A stretch of 64,000 bases of DNA, taken from NCBI GenBank assembly GCA_022538095.1, contig JAKYXN010000026.1:1-64000 (forward strand), read 5' to 3'. The position numbers and the translations under genes are program-made. This DNA is from Puniceicoccaceae bacterium K14. GTDB taxonomy: Bacteria > Verrucomicrobiota > Verrucomicrobiia > Opitutales > Opitutaceae. Positions 52,053 to 59,923 of this stretch are shown piece by piece; position 1 is the stretch's first letter, and each line of letters begins with the position of its first letter. Under the pieces are notes generated by a model. The model saw only the letters and a list, made by a program, of their open reading frames with translations. It ran no database searches and was not told the DNA's origin.

Positions 52053-52901
52053 ATGTTTATTCGAAATTTGTTGTTTTTTCTTGTTGGGTGGGGGTTGAGT
52101 TCGCTGCAGTTATCGGCTTCTGAAGCCGAAGAATCATTTGAAGGCCGAGTAGAGTACGAGATCATCAACGCAGGCGCTAAGTGGTCTTATACGCTTTGGC
52201 TAAAGGATACCCGCTGGCGCACAGAATTAAAATTGGGTGACACGCTCTATGAATTGCGTATGGGCGACTTGGAAGATCGCTCGGGATACCTCGTCAATGA
52301 TGGCGGGAAAAATTATCGTTCACTTGCAAGACGGGGACCTTGGAGCGATAGTGGTCCACGTGGTGAGGGAGGTCCTGAAGGAGGTGGTAAATCTGGAGGA
52401 CAGAAACCTTCAAAAGGAGGGGATAAGAAGAAGCCCGGAAAGATAGATCCTGAAAAATTCGAAAAATGGGTACAGACGAAGGATGAGGTATTTGCGGTGG
52501 ATGGGTTTACTTCGAATCTCGTAGTATTGAAGGGGAGTGGCAAAGCTTTTAGCCTTTACCCGAGTGAAGGCATAGGGATGTTTTCGCCGTATGCGGTGCC
52601 TAACTTTAAAGCGACTCAAGAGAAAGGTCCGTTACTTGGGCAGTTTTTTAGAACGTATTCAGATATTCCCTTGAAAATTGTGGAATCGGGCAATGAGAAA
52701 AAATCCTTTTCTATGGTGGCGAAGTCGATTTTGACTGAGCCCATAGATGATTCTTTGCTCACTATTCCAGAAGATTATAAAGAAGATCACTCAATGATGG
52801 GTGGCGGGCGTCCGGGTGCTGGTGGTGGATCAGGTAAAAGAGGCGGCGGTGGCGGTCGAGGTGGCAAAGGGGGCGGTGGAGGCGGTGGCCCTCCGCGATA
52901 G
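52053..52901 (+). CDS. Secreted DUF4412-like protein with Gly-rich tail
   Basis: 282 residues. Signal peptide (LLFFLVGWGLSSLQLSASEA). Beta-rich body: FEGRVEYEIINAGAKWSYTL, WLKDTRWRTELKLGDTLYEL, and a low-complexity Gly/Lys/Pro segment (about 95-125). After the body (TEPIDDSLLTIPEDYKED) comes a long Gly/Arg tail ending PPR. The GRVEYEI start and later PLKIVESG resemble DUF4412-type proteins. The tail looks disordered and could bind nucleic acid or polyanionic matrix; that is inference. A perfect 14-bp terminator is shared with the convergent DUF4097 gene. Confidence 0.65.
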   Translation: MFIRNLLFFLVGWGLSSLQLSASEAEESFEGRVEYEIINAGAKWSYTLWLKDTRWRTELKLGDTLYELRMGDLEDRSGYLVNDGGKNYRSLARRGPWSDSGPRGEGGPEGGGKSGGQKPSKGGDKKKPGKIDPEKFEKWVQTKDEVFAVDGFTSNLVVLKGSGKAFSLYPSEGIGMFSPYAVPNFKATQEKGPLLGQFFRTYSDIPLKIVESGNEKKSFSMVAKSILTEPIDDSLLTIPEDYKEDHSMMGGGRPGAGGGSGKRGGGGGRGGKGGGGGGGPPR

Positions 52902-52927
52902 GTATTGGTTTGTTGAATTCAGATACA

Positions 52928-52959
52928 AAAATGGCCCCGGTGAAAACCGGGGCCATTTT
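52928..52959. terminator. Bidirectional terminator
   Basis: AAAATGGCCCCGGT pairs perfectly with ACCGGGGCCATTTT (14 bp) across a GAAA loop. The A and T tracts serve both the rightward gene ending at 52901 and the leftward gene ending at 53006. Confidence 0.93.
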
Positions 52960-53005
52960 ATTACCCTTACCAATACTAATATTTATATGAAAGTTATTTT
53001 CTAGC

Positions 53006-53869
53006 TTAGAGAGCGATGATGTGTATGTTCCCACCAGATGTCTTTAATTCGAGGTCCGGCCCTCCGCCATTAACGTTTCCCTCAATGGAGCGACTTTTAT
53101 CATCGACTTGAGAATCTACTTTGAAATCGGAGTGAATTCTACCACCGGTCGCTTGGGCGGCTAAATGAAAGGCACTGTCTTCAACCAATTTTAGCTTAAT
53201 ATTCCCGCCGGATGTTTTAAAACTAGAGTTCTTTGTTATAGGGTTGAGTATTTCTGCCTCTATGTAACCGCCACTTGTCTTTGCGGTTACGTTTCCATTT
53301 AAGTTTTTGAGAGATAGGTTCCCACCTGAGGTGTGGATGTTTGCATCCATGGAAACGTTATCGACTTTGATATCTCCACCACTGGTTCGAGCGGTGAGGT
53401 TCGCTTTTATTTGATTGAAGGTCATGTTTCCGCCTGAAGTTTTTGCCGTAACATCAGCGTCCATATCCTCAACTCTGATCGATCCGCCAGAAGTCTTTAG
53501 ATGTGTAACAATATTTTGGGGGAGACGAAGCTCAAGGGAGATTGATATGGAGGAAGGCTTGTCTTCTAATTGGTAGCTTATAGCGAGAGTTTCGCCGTCT
53601 ATGGTTGTTTCGGTTTCGATATTTTCGAGGTATGCTTTCGCTCTTGATTCGCGAACGTTTCTAACAGTCGCTTTCCTTGTGATCGAAATGTCTTCGCGTT
53701 CTTCTCCAAATACTTTGATATAGCCCGCAATTGTTTTGATTTCGAGGTTTCGAATCGCTGCAGCGTCGAAAGACTTTTCAGTGACTTCAGTGTACTCGCT
53801 AGCCGTTATCTGGCTGGTTGCGAATATGGAAAGTAGGATGCTTAGAGAAAGTGTTTTGATTGCCTTCAT
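53006..53869 (-). CDS. DUF4097-type secreted beta-helix protein
   Basis: 287 residues from the ATG at 53869, where the signal peptide starts (MKAIKTLSLSILLSIFATSQ). An ATG at 53902 adds 11 polar residues. The body is a ladder of 'TSGGxI' turns: LKTSGGSIRVEDMDADVTAK, TSGGNMTFNQIKANLTARTS, GGDIKVDNVSMDANIHTSGG, NLSLKNLNGNVTAKTSGG, consistent with a right-handed beta-helix (DUF4097/putative auto-transporter adhesin). No catalytic site is visible. It may be an envelope sensor or adhesive. It shares a terminator with its convergent neighbour. Confidence 0.85.
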   Translation of the reverse strand: MKAIKTLSLSILLSIFATSQITASEYTEVTEKSFDAAAIRNLEIKTIAGYIKVFGEEREDISITRKATVRNVRESRAKAYLENIETETTIDGETLAISYQLEDKPSSISISLELRLPQNIVTHLKTSGGSIRVEDMDADVTAKTSGGNMTFNQIKANLTARTSGGDIKVDNVSMDANIHTSGGNLSLKNLNGNVTAKTSGGYIEAEILNPITKNSSFKTSGGNIKLKLVEDSAFHLAAQATGGRIHSDFKVDSQVDDKSRSIEGNVNGGGPDLELKTSGGNIHIIAL

Positions 53870-53950
53870 GCGTTTTGCCCTGGTTCGAAATGGTATACAC
53901 AAACCGCATGAAAGAGGTTACAGAATTTTTTTAAAATGTGAGTTTACTGA

Positions 53951-54664
53951 TCATTGCAGATCAGACAGGCTGCGATCGTAGTCTGCCAGTTCGATTAGGT
54001 TCATGTATTTATCAATCGGATCTATCCAAAGCGGACTGCTAGCGTAGGCGTGGATTGTTTTCCCGTCACTGTTTTGGATCGTAAGAATATAGCCGAAGAG
54101 AGTGAATCCCAAATCCCGATTTGTGGCATTCCTAGGGATCGTAAACGAATCGCCTCCGTAGATGGTTGTTTGTTTACTTGGGAGGCTTATTGAAAATTTC
54201 TGTTTATTCAGAACTCGCAGTAACTTTTTGGAGCCATTGCTGATTCCGATAATTGTGAGATAGCCTTTTGCCTCTTGGAGGCTGTGTTTCGGGTCTGGAT
54301 TTTGTATCTTTATTGTTGGTACGTAAATTGGGGGAGATTGGCTGTCGCCCGCATTGCTTGCGTTTGCAGGGGAAAAATCTACGGTAGACAGGAGTGGGAG
54401 TGTTTTATTCGTTAGACGTATTTCGATCTCCTTTTGTTTAGCCCACAGTTCGACTAATAGTTTTGATTCGGTAGCTAGGCGATCAAGCTCGATATCAAAT
54501 TTACTCCCGTCTTCTTGTTGAATAGCGACCATTGTTCGGCTAGCTCCAATAATTTCCACGTTTATAATACGTCCATTAACGTCTTTCAGTGTGACGCTGT
54601 CGGCGTGAGCAAGCTGCAACATCAGGAGAACGCTAATCAGGAGAATACAAGGGTTGAAGGGCAT
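53951..54664 (-). CDS. Secreted SHD1-like domain protein, paralogue 2
   Basis: 237 residues. Signal peptide (CILLISVLLMLQLAHADSVT). SHD1-like region: TLKDVNGRIINVEIIGASRT, MVAIQQEDGSKFDIELDRLA, LLVELWAKQKE. The C-terminal half matches the protein at 47219-47935: KHSLQEAKGYLTIIGISNGS, RVLNKQKFSISLPSKQTTIY, LGFTLFGYILTIQNSDGKTI, YMNLIELADYDRSLSD. Thus two diverged copies lie 6.5 kb apart. Function unknown. The gene starts 61 bp after the alkA stop. Confidence 0.7.
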   Translation of the reverse strand: MPFNPCILLISVLLMLQLAHADSVTLKDVNGRIINVEIIGASRTMVAIQQEDGSKFDIELDRLATESKLLVELWAKQKEIEIRLTNKTLPLLSTVDFSPANASNAGDSQSPPIYVPTIKIQNPDPKHSLQEAKGYLTIIGISNGSKKLLRVLNKQKFSISLPSKQTTIYGGDSFTIPRNATNRDLGFTLFGYILTIQNSDGKTIHAYASSPLWIDPIDKYMNLIELADYDRSLSDLQ

Positions 54665-54725
54665 CTAGTCATGTTAAAAATCTGGGAAGATAGCTGTCAA
54701 TTCGTGAAATGGCTTGATGATGCGT

Positions 54726-55511
54726 TCAAGCCCAGAGATAAACAGCGGCTAGGGCTCGGTGAGGCTTCCATTTTTCCGCTAGTTGTTCGAGCTCGTATTT
54801 GTTTTGCGCGTTTGTGGCTCGGAGGAGCCCTATATCACTTGACGGAAATGCATCTGGGTCGCGCCCCATTCGGATGCCGAGGTAATTGACTGTCCAAGGG
54901 CCGATTCCTTTTTGCATTAACAGACGAGGTCGTAGCGTATCCCAATCGGAGCTAAGGTTGATTTCTCCGTTGGCTACGTTTTCGGCAAGGCACTGAAGTG
55001 TCCGCACTCGGCCTCCAGGCATTCCAACACCTTCTAGATTTGCTTTAACCAGATTGTCGGCTGTTATCTCGCCGTGACAGCGGTCGACTACCCGTTGCAT
55101 AATCGTTTGAGCGGCGGCGACAGTGACTTGTTGTCCGATAATCGTTCGGACAGAGAGTTCGAATCTGTCCCAAGCGCCTAGAGGGCGAAATCCTGGAATT
55201 GATTCGACTTTTGAACAAAGAATTGGGTCGTCCTTCAATTGAGGAGCCGGTTTCCAATCAAGAGTATACTGGAAGAGGAAGCGGATGCGGTCCAAGTAAT
55301 CTTTGCTGTTTGGGCTATCGGGCGTGGAGACTATTAGGTGTTTCTCAGAGTGTATGTATCTTACCGTGACGTTTCCTTCTTCTGTGATTCTTCGATAGAC
55401 AAGGCCGTCGACGAATTCGCAGTGAGGGATTAGCCGGGAATTCAAATAGCTTAGTAAGGGAGCCCAAGGAAATGGCTCTATAACTTTTTCTATGTACTCA
55501 ATTGAGGACAT
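54726..55511 (-). CDS. alkA: AlkA-type DNA-3-methyladenine glycosylase
   Basis: 261 residues from the ATG at 55511; a longer frame to 55610 lies inside ada and is rejected. It has the AlkA N-terminal domain (PFPWAPLLSYLNSRLIPHCE, FVDGLVYRRI), then the HhH-GPD fold: PGFRPLGAWDRFELSVRTII, GQQVTVAAAQTIMQRVVDR, helix-hairpin-helix LLMQKGIGPWTVNYLGIRMG and the catalytic Asp in FPSSDIGLLRA. It removes alkylated bases. It starts 2 bp after the ada stop, so the two are co-translated as an adaptive-response pair. Confidence 0.93.
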   Translation of the reverse strand: MSSIEYIEKVIEPFPWAPLLSYLNSRLIPHCEFVDGLVYRRITEEGNVTVRYIHSEKHLIVSTPDSPNSKDYLDRIRFLFQYTLDWKPAPQLKDDPILCSKVESIPGFRPLGAWDRFELSVRTIIGQQVTVAAAQTIMQRVVDRCHGEITADNLVKANLEGVGMPGGRVRTLQCLAENVANGEINLSSDWDTLRPRLLMQKGIGPWTVNYLGIRMGRDPDAFPSSDIGLLRATNAQNKYELEQLAEKWKPHRALAAVYLWA

Positions 55512-55513
55512 GA

Positions 55514-56608
55514 TCACTTTTTGAGTTCCAACTCTAGCAGTTTTGCTTTGCGTTCGATTCCCCAGCGATATCCAGAAAGTGAGCCATCTCCTCGAATAAC
55601 TCGATGACACGGTATCGCGATCGCGATTGTGTTAGCTGCGCAAGCCGTGGCGACTGCTCTATGACCTTGCGGTTTTCCGATTGCTTGAGCCACTTCAGAA
55701 TAAGAATATGTTTTCCCTGATGGGATGGATTGCAAGTAGTTCCAAACGAGCCTTTGAAAAACAGTTCCCCGAATATCCAATGGTAAACTGCGCAAGTTGT
55801 CCTTTCCTTCGAGGTAGTGGTTTAAGCTTTGTATCCATAATCTAAATGAGTCGGATTTTTGGTTGGGAGAACGAAGAATTTGGGCCTTAGGGAATTCAAG
55901 TGACAACGCTTGAATTAGTTTGGATTCGTTATCATCAAATTGAAGGAAGCAGATTCCTTTATTGGTGGCTGCTATGAGAGCGTAGCCTAATTTCGTAACG
56001 GCAGTGGCATAAGAAATTTCTTCACTCGAACCGCCTTTCCTAAAATTCTTAGGATTCATTGCAAGGGTCGTATCAAATTTTTCATACGCTCGCGATGAAG
56101 AGCCATATCCCGCTGCGTAGATCGCCTCGGTAATGCTTTTAGCGTCCTTGATTTGTCGTTTGAGGATGACTTCTCGACAGGCGCTTTGAAACTGTTTTGG
56201 TGTCAGACCGATGGTAGCTTTGAATTTCTTCTGGAAGTGATGAGGATTTAGTTTTGCTAACTGGGCGAGTTCTTTGAGTGGGAGTGGCTTTGGGGCGTTT
56301 CTTGCGATGTAAAGCGCAAGGGATTCTATACTTTCGTTTTGTTTTTGATCGGTCGGGCGACATCGCTTACAGGGGCGTAGTTTAGCAACTATGGCCTTTT
56401 GTGGCGAATCGTAGAAACGGACGTTCTTGCGTAGAGGCTCTCTAGATGAGCAAGACGGCTTACAAAAAACACCAGTCGTTAAAACGCCATAGAAGAAGAG
56501 GTTATCGTACTTTGAATTTCGCTCCAAGACGGCTTTCCATTTCTCGTCGTTTGAAATCGATGCTATATCTTTTCTCATGTGATTGGGGCGAGCATAGCAG
56601 TTTTCCAT
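55514..56608 (-). CDS. ada: Ada, methyltransferase and AraC-type regulator
   Basis: 364 residues. Zinc/methyl-acceptor domain with FCKPSC (Cys49, Cys53) and CKRC (Cys80, Cys83); AraC-type helix-turn-helix (LAQLAKLNPHHFQKKFKATI, GLTPKQFQ; about 105-190); O6-alkylguanine transferase domain with IPCHRVIRGDGSLSGYRWG (Cys334). It repairs methyl-phosphotriesters and O6-methylguanine and, once methylated, activates repair genes. Start is ATG 56608 or 56578 (MRKDIASIS); the first has GGAG 10-11 nt upstream. It is followed immediately by alkA and preceded 52 bp upstream by a TetR gene on the same strand. Confidence 0.94.
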   Translation of the reverse strand: MENCYARPNHMRKDIASISNDEKWKAVLERNSKYDNLFFYGVLTTGVFCKPSCSSREPLRKNVRFYDSPQKAIVAKLRPCKRCRPTDQKQNESIESLALYIARNAPKPLPLKELAQLAKLNPHHFQKKFKATIGLTPKQFQSACREVILKRQIKDAKSITEAIYAAGYGSSSRAYEKFDTTLAMNPKNFRKGGSSEEISYATAVTKLGYALIAATNKGICFLQFDDNESKLIQALSLEFPKAQILRSPNQKSDSFRLWIQSLNHYLEGKDNLRSLPLDIRGTVFQRLVWNYLQSIPSGKTYSYSEVAQAIGKPQGHRAVATACAANTIAIAIPCHRVIRGDGSLSGYRWGIERKAKLLELELKK

Positions 56609-56660
56609 TCGAGAAAAACTCCGATTCTTGTGATTGAATCCTTAAAGATGTGTGGGAAGG

Positions 56661-57275
56661 CTATTTTATGGGCTGCCAACCTGCTTTAAAATATGACAGA
56701 GCGGTTTTAAGAATTTGCTCATGGGAGAGTTCGGAGAAAGGTCCTCCTGCAAGTACACCGTCAATGATCAACATCGCTACACCGTGTACTAGTGCCCACG
56801 ACGAGAGCGCGAGCGCGTGTGAGTCTGTTTTTGCGATTTCTTTTTTGGCGATGCCTGAATCGATTGTGTTTGCCAAGGCTAGAAAAGCGTTTGAGCCAGC
56901 ATCCTTAAGGCTCTCGTCCAAGTTTTCATCGCACATGACATTGTGAGTGAACATAAGTCGGTAGACTTCCGGGTTCTTGATGGCGAATTGGACATAAGCC
57001 AAACCGGATGCATTGAGATCTCCCGGCGAAGCTTCGTTCGATTCATCAAGCATAGAGCGCAATTGACGAAACCCCTGTTCTGATATCGCAGCTAGTAGAG
57101 CTTGTTTGTCCTTAAAATGGCGGTAAGGTGCAGCGGGACTGACTGATGCTTCGCGTGCAACGCGTCTAAGAGAAAGAGCGTCTAGACCATCTTCCTTGAG
57201 CACTCGATAGCCTGCAGTGAGAAGGGCTTGGCGAAGGTCGCCATGGTGATAGGACGTTTTGCTGGTTTTCGGCAT
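56661..57275 (-). CDS. TetR/AcrR regulator with WHG domain
   Basis: 204 residues from the ATG at 57275 (MPKTSKTSYHHGDLRQALLT). The YHHGDLR start and helix-turn-helix LDALSLRRVAREASVSPAAP then YRHFKDKQALLAAI place it in the TetR_C_33/WHG group. The C-terminus includes SWALVHGVAMLIIDGVLA, the WHG pattern. It lies 69 bp downstream of the membrane-protein gene (58283) whose promoter carries paired 19-bp sites, so self-regulation of this pair is likely. The ada gene follows after 52 bp. Confidence 0.9.
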   Translation of the reverse strand: MPKTSKTSYHHGDLRQALLTAGYRVLKEDGLDALSLRRVAREASVSPAAPYRHFKDKQALLAAISEQGFRQLRSMLDESNEASPGDLNASGLAYVQFAIKNPEVYRLMFTHNVMCDENLDESLKDAGSNAFLALANTIDSGIAKKEIAKTDSHALALSSWALVHGVAMLIIDGVLAGGPFSELSHEQILKTALSYFKAGWQPIK

Positions 57276-57344
57276 CTGAGGGGTGTCTTCATTTTTAGGT
57301 AAATAGACTCTTCTCCTATAGATCAAATGCGAATTTTGCGTTCT

Positions 57345-58283
57345 TTAGATTTCAATTCGATTTTTTGCGGGGCCTTGGTTGAGTATTTTTCCGGTTACGA
57401 AAGTAACACTTGCGTAGATATTCGGGACTAAGAGCAGAAATAGACAGCCCCAAGCGATTACGGCGCTAAATGTATCTAATTGATGGATGAGTTTTCCTTT
57501 GTAAGCTTGAACTTGCGCTAGAACGACTAACCCCAAAAATCCTACTGCATTGATCCATATAAGTAACTTGGAAGGCGTGTTTTTTAATTCGATACGATTT
57601 AAGGTTAGTCCTAGGAGGGGAATCACCTGGATTGCGTGAAGTGAGAGAGCGTGGGGAAGCTTTAAATTGCCTCCTTCACCAAAGGTTGTGCTCTTGGCAA
57701 TGTTTTCGTAGATGAACTGACCCTCTTGAAATACTACACTAAGACCGTGGATCACTATCAGTTGGCCTGAAATTTGACTAAGAAAAAACACAAGCATGCT
57801 TAAGCGTATCGCAATTTTCATGGCAGGTGATGCCTTTAGTTTTCCGAATGAGAGAATTGTTTGGATTGTGGCTAGTAGGGCAAAGGAAAGAATTGAAATT
57901 CCCATTATACTCCAAAGGACTGAGTCGAGGGGAGTCGCCATATTGAAGTGTGAGTACACGCCTCGATGACGTTGTAAGTCGATGATAATTATCTCGATTA
58001 TCATTGTGGCACTCATTCCTACCATCATTGATGTATGGAGCTTGGGTTTCGCAGGGAAATAGCTGAGTAACCAAGATAGTGTTACGAGGGTGAATCCTCC
58101 TGATAGTCCAAAGACGATTGACTTGCGAAACCCTGTAGGGCCGCTCCAGGTGGCATCGTTAATAAGCGGAAAAGCCATAAGGTGGGCAATCCCTGTGAGC
58201 ATAATCACAAAGCCCGATGCGTAAGCGATTCGTTGAAAAGCAGGCAGTCTTGTCCAGTAGCGTACAAATTGTATCGTTCTCAT
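57345..58283 (-). CDS. Multi-pass membrane protein, unrecognised
   Basis: 312 residues from the ATG at 58283 (MRTIQFVRYWTRLPAFQRIA). In-frame ATG 58322 and TTG 58325 lie inside the operator-like repeats and are rejected. About seven helices: AYASGFVIMLTGIAHLMAF, SIVFGLSGGFTLVTLSWLLS, MMVGMSATMIIEIIIIDLQR, VLWSIMGISILSFALLATIQ, IAIRLSMLVFFLSQISGQLI, LLIWINAVGFLGLVVLAQVQ, DTFSAVIAWGCLFLLLVPNI. I do not recognise the family or a transport motif. It is first in an apparent unit with the TetR gene, so it may handle a compound sensed by that regulator. Confidence 0.75.
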   Translation of the reverse strand: MRTIQFVRYWTRLPAFQRIAYASGFVIMLTGIAHLMAFPLINDATWSGPTGFRKSIVFGLSGGFTLVTLSWLLSYFPAKPKLHTSMMVGMSATMIIEIIIIDLQRHRGVYSHFNMATPLDSVLWSIMGISILSFALLATIQTILSFGKLKASPAMKIAIRLSMLVFFLSQISGQLIVIHGLSVVFQEGQFIYENIAKSTTFGEGGNLKLPHALSLHAIQVIPLLGLTLNRIELKNTPSKLLIWINAVGFLGLVVLAQVQAYKGKLIHQLDTFSAVIAWGCLFLLLVPNIYASVTFVTGKILNQGPAKNRIEI

Positions 58284-58300
58284 GTAAACACTGAAAACAT
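58282..58300. promoter_or_regulatory. Operator-like site A
   Basis: ATGTAAACACTGAAAACAT. With its reverse-complement partner (site B) it shares the pattern ATGTnnACACTGnnnnCAT. It overlaps the start codon of the membrane-protein gene. By position it is a candidate site for the TetR protein encoded two genes away. Confidence 0.55.
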
Positions 58301-58303
58301 CCA

Positions 58304-58322
58304 ATGAGAACAGTGTAAACAT
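58304..58322. promoter_or_regulatory. Operator-like site B
   Basis: On the minus strand it reads ATGTTTACACTGTTCTCAT. It is head-to-head with site A, separated by 3 bp. Together the ACACTG cores form an inverted repeat with a 17-bp spacer. Confidence 0.55.
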
Positions 58323-58389
58323 CAAAATTCGAAAACTCGCTTTTTTGAAGAATCAGCTTGTTCTTTATTCTTGAGCTAGGGGAAGGGGG

Positions 58390-59325
58390 CTAGCCTATCG
58401 TAAACACGTGACGAATATCGTTGAATTCAATATCGAACAATAAACCACGGGGTTCAACAGGGTGTCGCGTCAGGCTATATTTTACCTTAATTCGCTGTCC
58501 CTCTTCAACAACCACTGTAGGCATAGGGAAGTAGGTTTGTTCCCAATGAGTACGTGGATTATGTGGGCCCGTATCCAAAACAACCGAAGGAGAGAGTTGG
58601 GCTGAGAACCACCCAGCAAAGCCGTTGAGTTGGCCATCTCGCTTCATCACGAATTCGACTTCGCCAGACTGCCAAGGAGATTCCTTTGTCGCCGTTGCGA
58701 GATCGAGAGCAATGATTGGCTTACCATCATCGAGAAGGTCATCCGGCAAAACCATTGTTTTAACGGCGATTGATTGATCTAGCTCAACTTTTTCGAGGAG
58801 TGAAAAATCTATGCTTTGAACGGGCTCGGACCAAAATCCTGGGCCTTGCTCATCGTACAATATTTCCGAGTCAATTGGGGCGAGTGAAATTTCGACGCCG
58901 GAGGGAAGCATAGTGCCTCCTGGTTTTAGGTTTACATCACGGCAAGTAATCACGTCGTCTAGCATGGTCTCAGCAAAAGCAAAGTGCCCCAGCCATTCAC
59001 TCACAAGCAGATCGACTGGTTCGTCGAGTTTTAGTTGGTTTGCATTGCTGTTAATAACCTTGATTCGGTCATTCAGTTTGTTTGCCGCTACTAACTTCTC
59101 GGCGGCTCCTGCAATGCCAGCTTGGTCTACTGCAAATACTTTTTGAGCTCCTGCTTTGGCAGATAGCATTGCTAAAAGTCCAGTTCCAGTTCCGAGGTCA
59201 AGAACCTTGTCGCCTGATTTAACCACTTCTCGAATCGCTTCGGCGAAAGCTCCTGTGCGTGGTCGGTCGGAGACCATGATACGTTGTAGTGAAACTTCGC
59301 TGTAGCTATCGAAATAAAAATCCAT
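58390..59325 (-). CDS. Protein arginine methyltransferase-like SAM methyltransferase
   Basis: 311 residues. It carries marks of class I protein arginine methyltransferases: YFDSY at residues 4-8, SAM-binding VLDLGTGTGLLAM (41-53), an acidic residue at the end of strand 2 (Asp66), a two-glutamate loop SEWLGHFAFAE (Glu109 and Glu118), and a THW loop at 259-261 (RTHWEQTYFP) followed by the beta-barrel. Canonical PRMTs are mainly eukaryotic; bacterial homologues are few and little studied. Substrate is unknown, and SAM-dependent methylation of a small molecule cannot be excluded. It is monocistronic. Confidence 0.8.
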   Translation of the reverse strand: MDFYFDSYSEVSLQRIMVSDRPRTGAFAEAIREVVKSGDKVLDLGTGTGLLAMLSAKAGAQKVFAVDQAGIAGAAEKLVAANKLNDRIKVINSNANQLKLDEPVDLLVSEWLGHFAFAETMLDDVITCRDVNLKPGGTMLPSGVEISLAPIDSEILYDEQGPGFWSEPVQSIDFSLLEKVELDQSIAVKTMVLPDDLLDDGKPIIALDLATATKESPWQSGEVEFVMKRDGQLNGFAGWFSAQLSPSVVLDTGPHNPRTHWEQTYFPMPTVVVEEGQRIKVKYSLTRHPVEPRGLLFDIEFNDIRHVFTIG

Positions 59326-59484
59326 TGGAGATCAACTGATTGGACGGGGAGGAGAGCGCAACTAATAAAATGATTCGTTGAACCCTGATTATTAAGTTTC
59401 AAAAGGAGAATTATGGCTCAAGCATTGTTAATAATACGTATTAGTCTGCGGCTTGACTCTCTTTGGATACGGGATTCCTTCTAA

Positions 59485-59916
59485 ATGTGTATGGTGGGCG
59501 TTAGAGAGGCGGACTGGATTGCTTACAACGAAGATTTGGATGCTTTGATTGTAACGCTTCGTGGTGATATGACCGCAGAGCGCTTTATTCCTATATTCTA
59601 TCGAACATTAGAGCACCCAGAGTTTCACAAAGGAATCCACATGATTTGGGATGCGACTCGAGCGCATATTTTTCGTATGCCGTTATCTGAGTTTAAAGAG
59701 ATCACTGAGCACGTTAAGAAAACGAGCTCATTGCGTGGAAAGTGCAATTCGGCTTGGTTGTTCCGCAACCTAGAGGACTATCGCTTGGCCTGCATGGTAA
59801 ATGTGCTGTTCGGAAGCTTGGTTCCTATCAATTACGAAGTGTTTCAATCGCTTGTTGAAGCGGAAGACTGGTTACGCACGCTGAATAAAACTACCAGGTA
59901 CCGAGAGTTAACTTAG
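59485..59916 (+). CDS. STAS/SpoIIAA-like hypothetical protein
   Basis: 143 residues. The pattern is alternating strands and helices: DALIVTLRGDMTAERFIPIF, GIHMIWDATRAHIFRMPLSE, then NSAWLFRNLEDYRLACMVNV. This resembles the STAS-like fold of bacterial 'SpoIIAA-like' proteins, in which a strand-Asp pair lies near IWDATRA. No catalytic site is visible. It is divergent from the methyltransferase and convergent with the CinA/NMNAT fusion, so there is no operon clue. Function unknown. Confidence 0.55.
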   Translation: MCMVGVREADWIAYNEDLDALIVTLRGDMTAERFIPIFYRTLEHPEFHKGIHMIWDATRAHIFRMPLSEFKEITEHVKKTSSLRGKCNSAWLFRNLEDYRLACMVNVLFGSLVPINYEVFQSLVEAEDWLRTLNKTTRYRELT

Positions 59917-59923
59917 GAAGTCC

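Noticed and set aside
55512-55610. N-terminal extension of AlkA to 55610
   Set aside because: The extra residues lie within the ada coding region and do not look like AlkA; the ATG at 55511 sits 2 bp after the ada stop.
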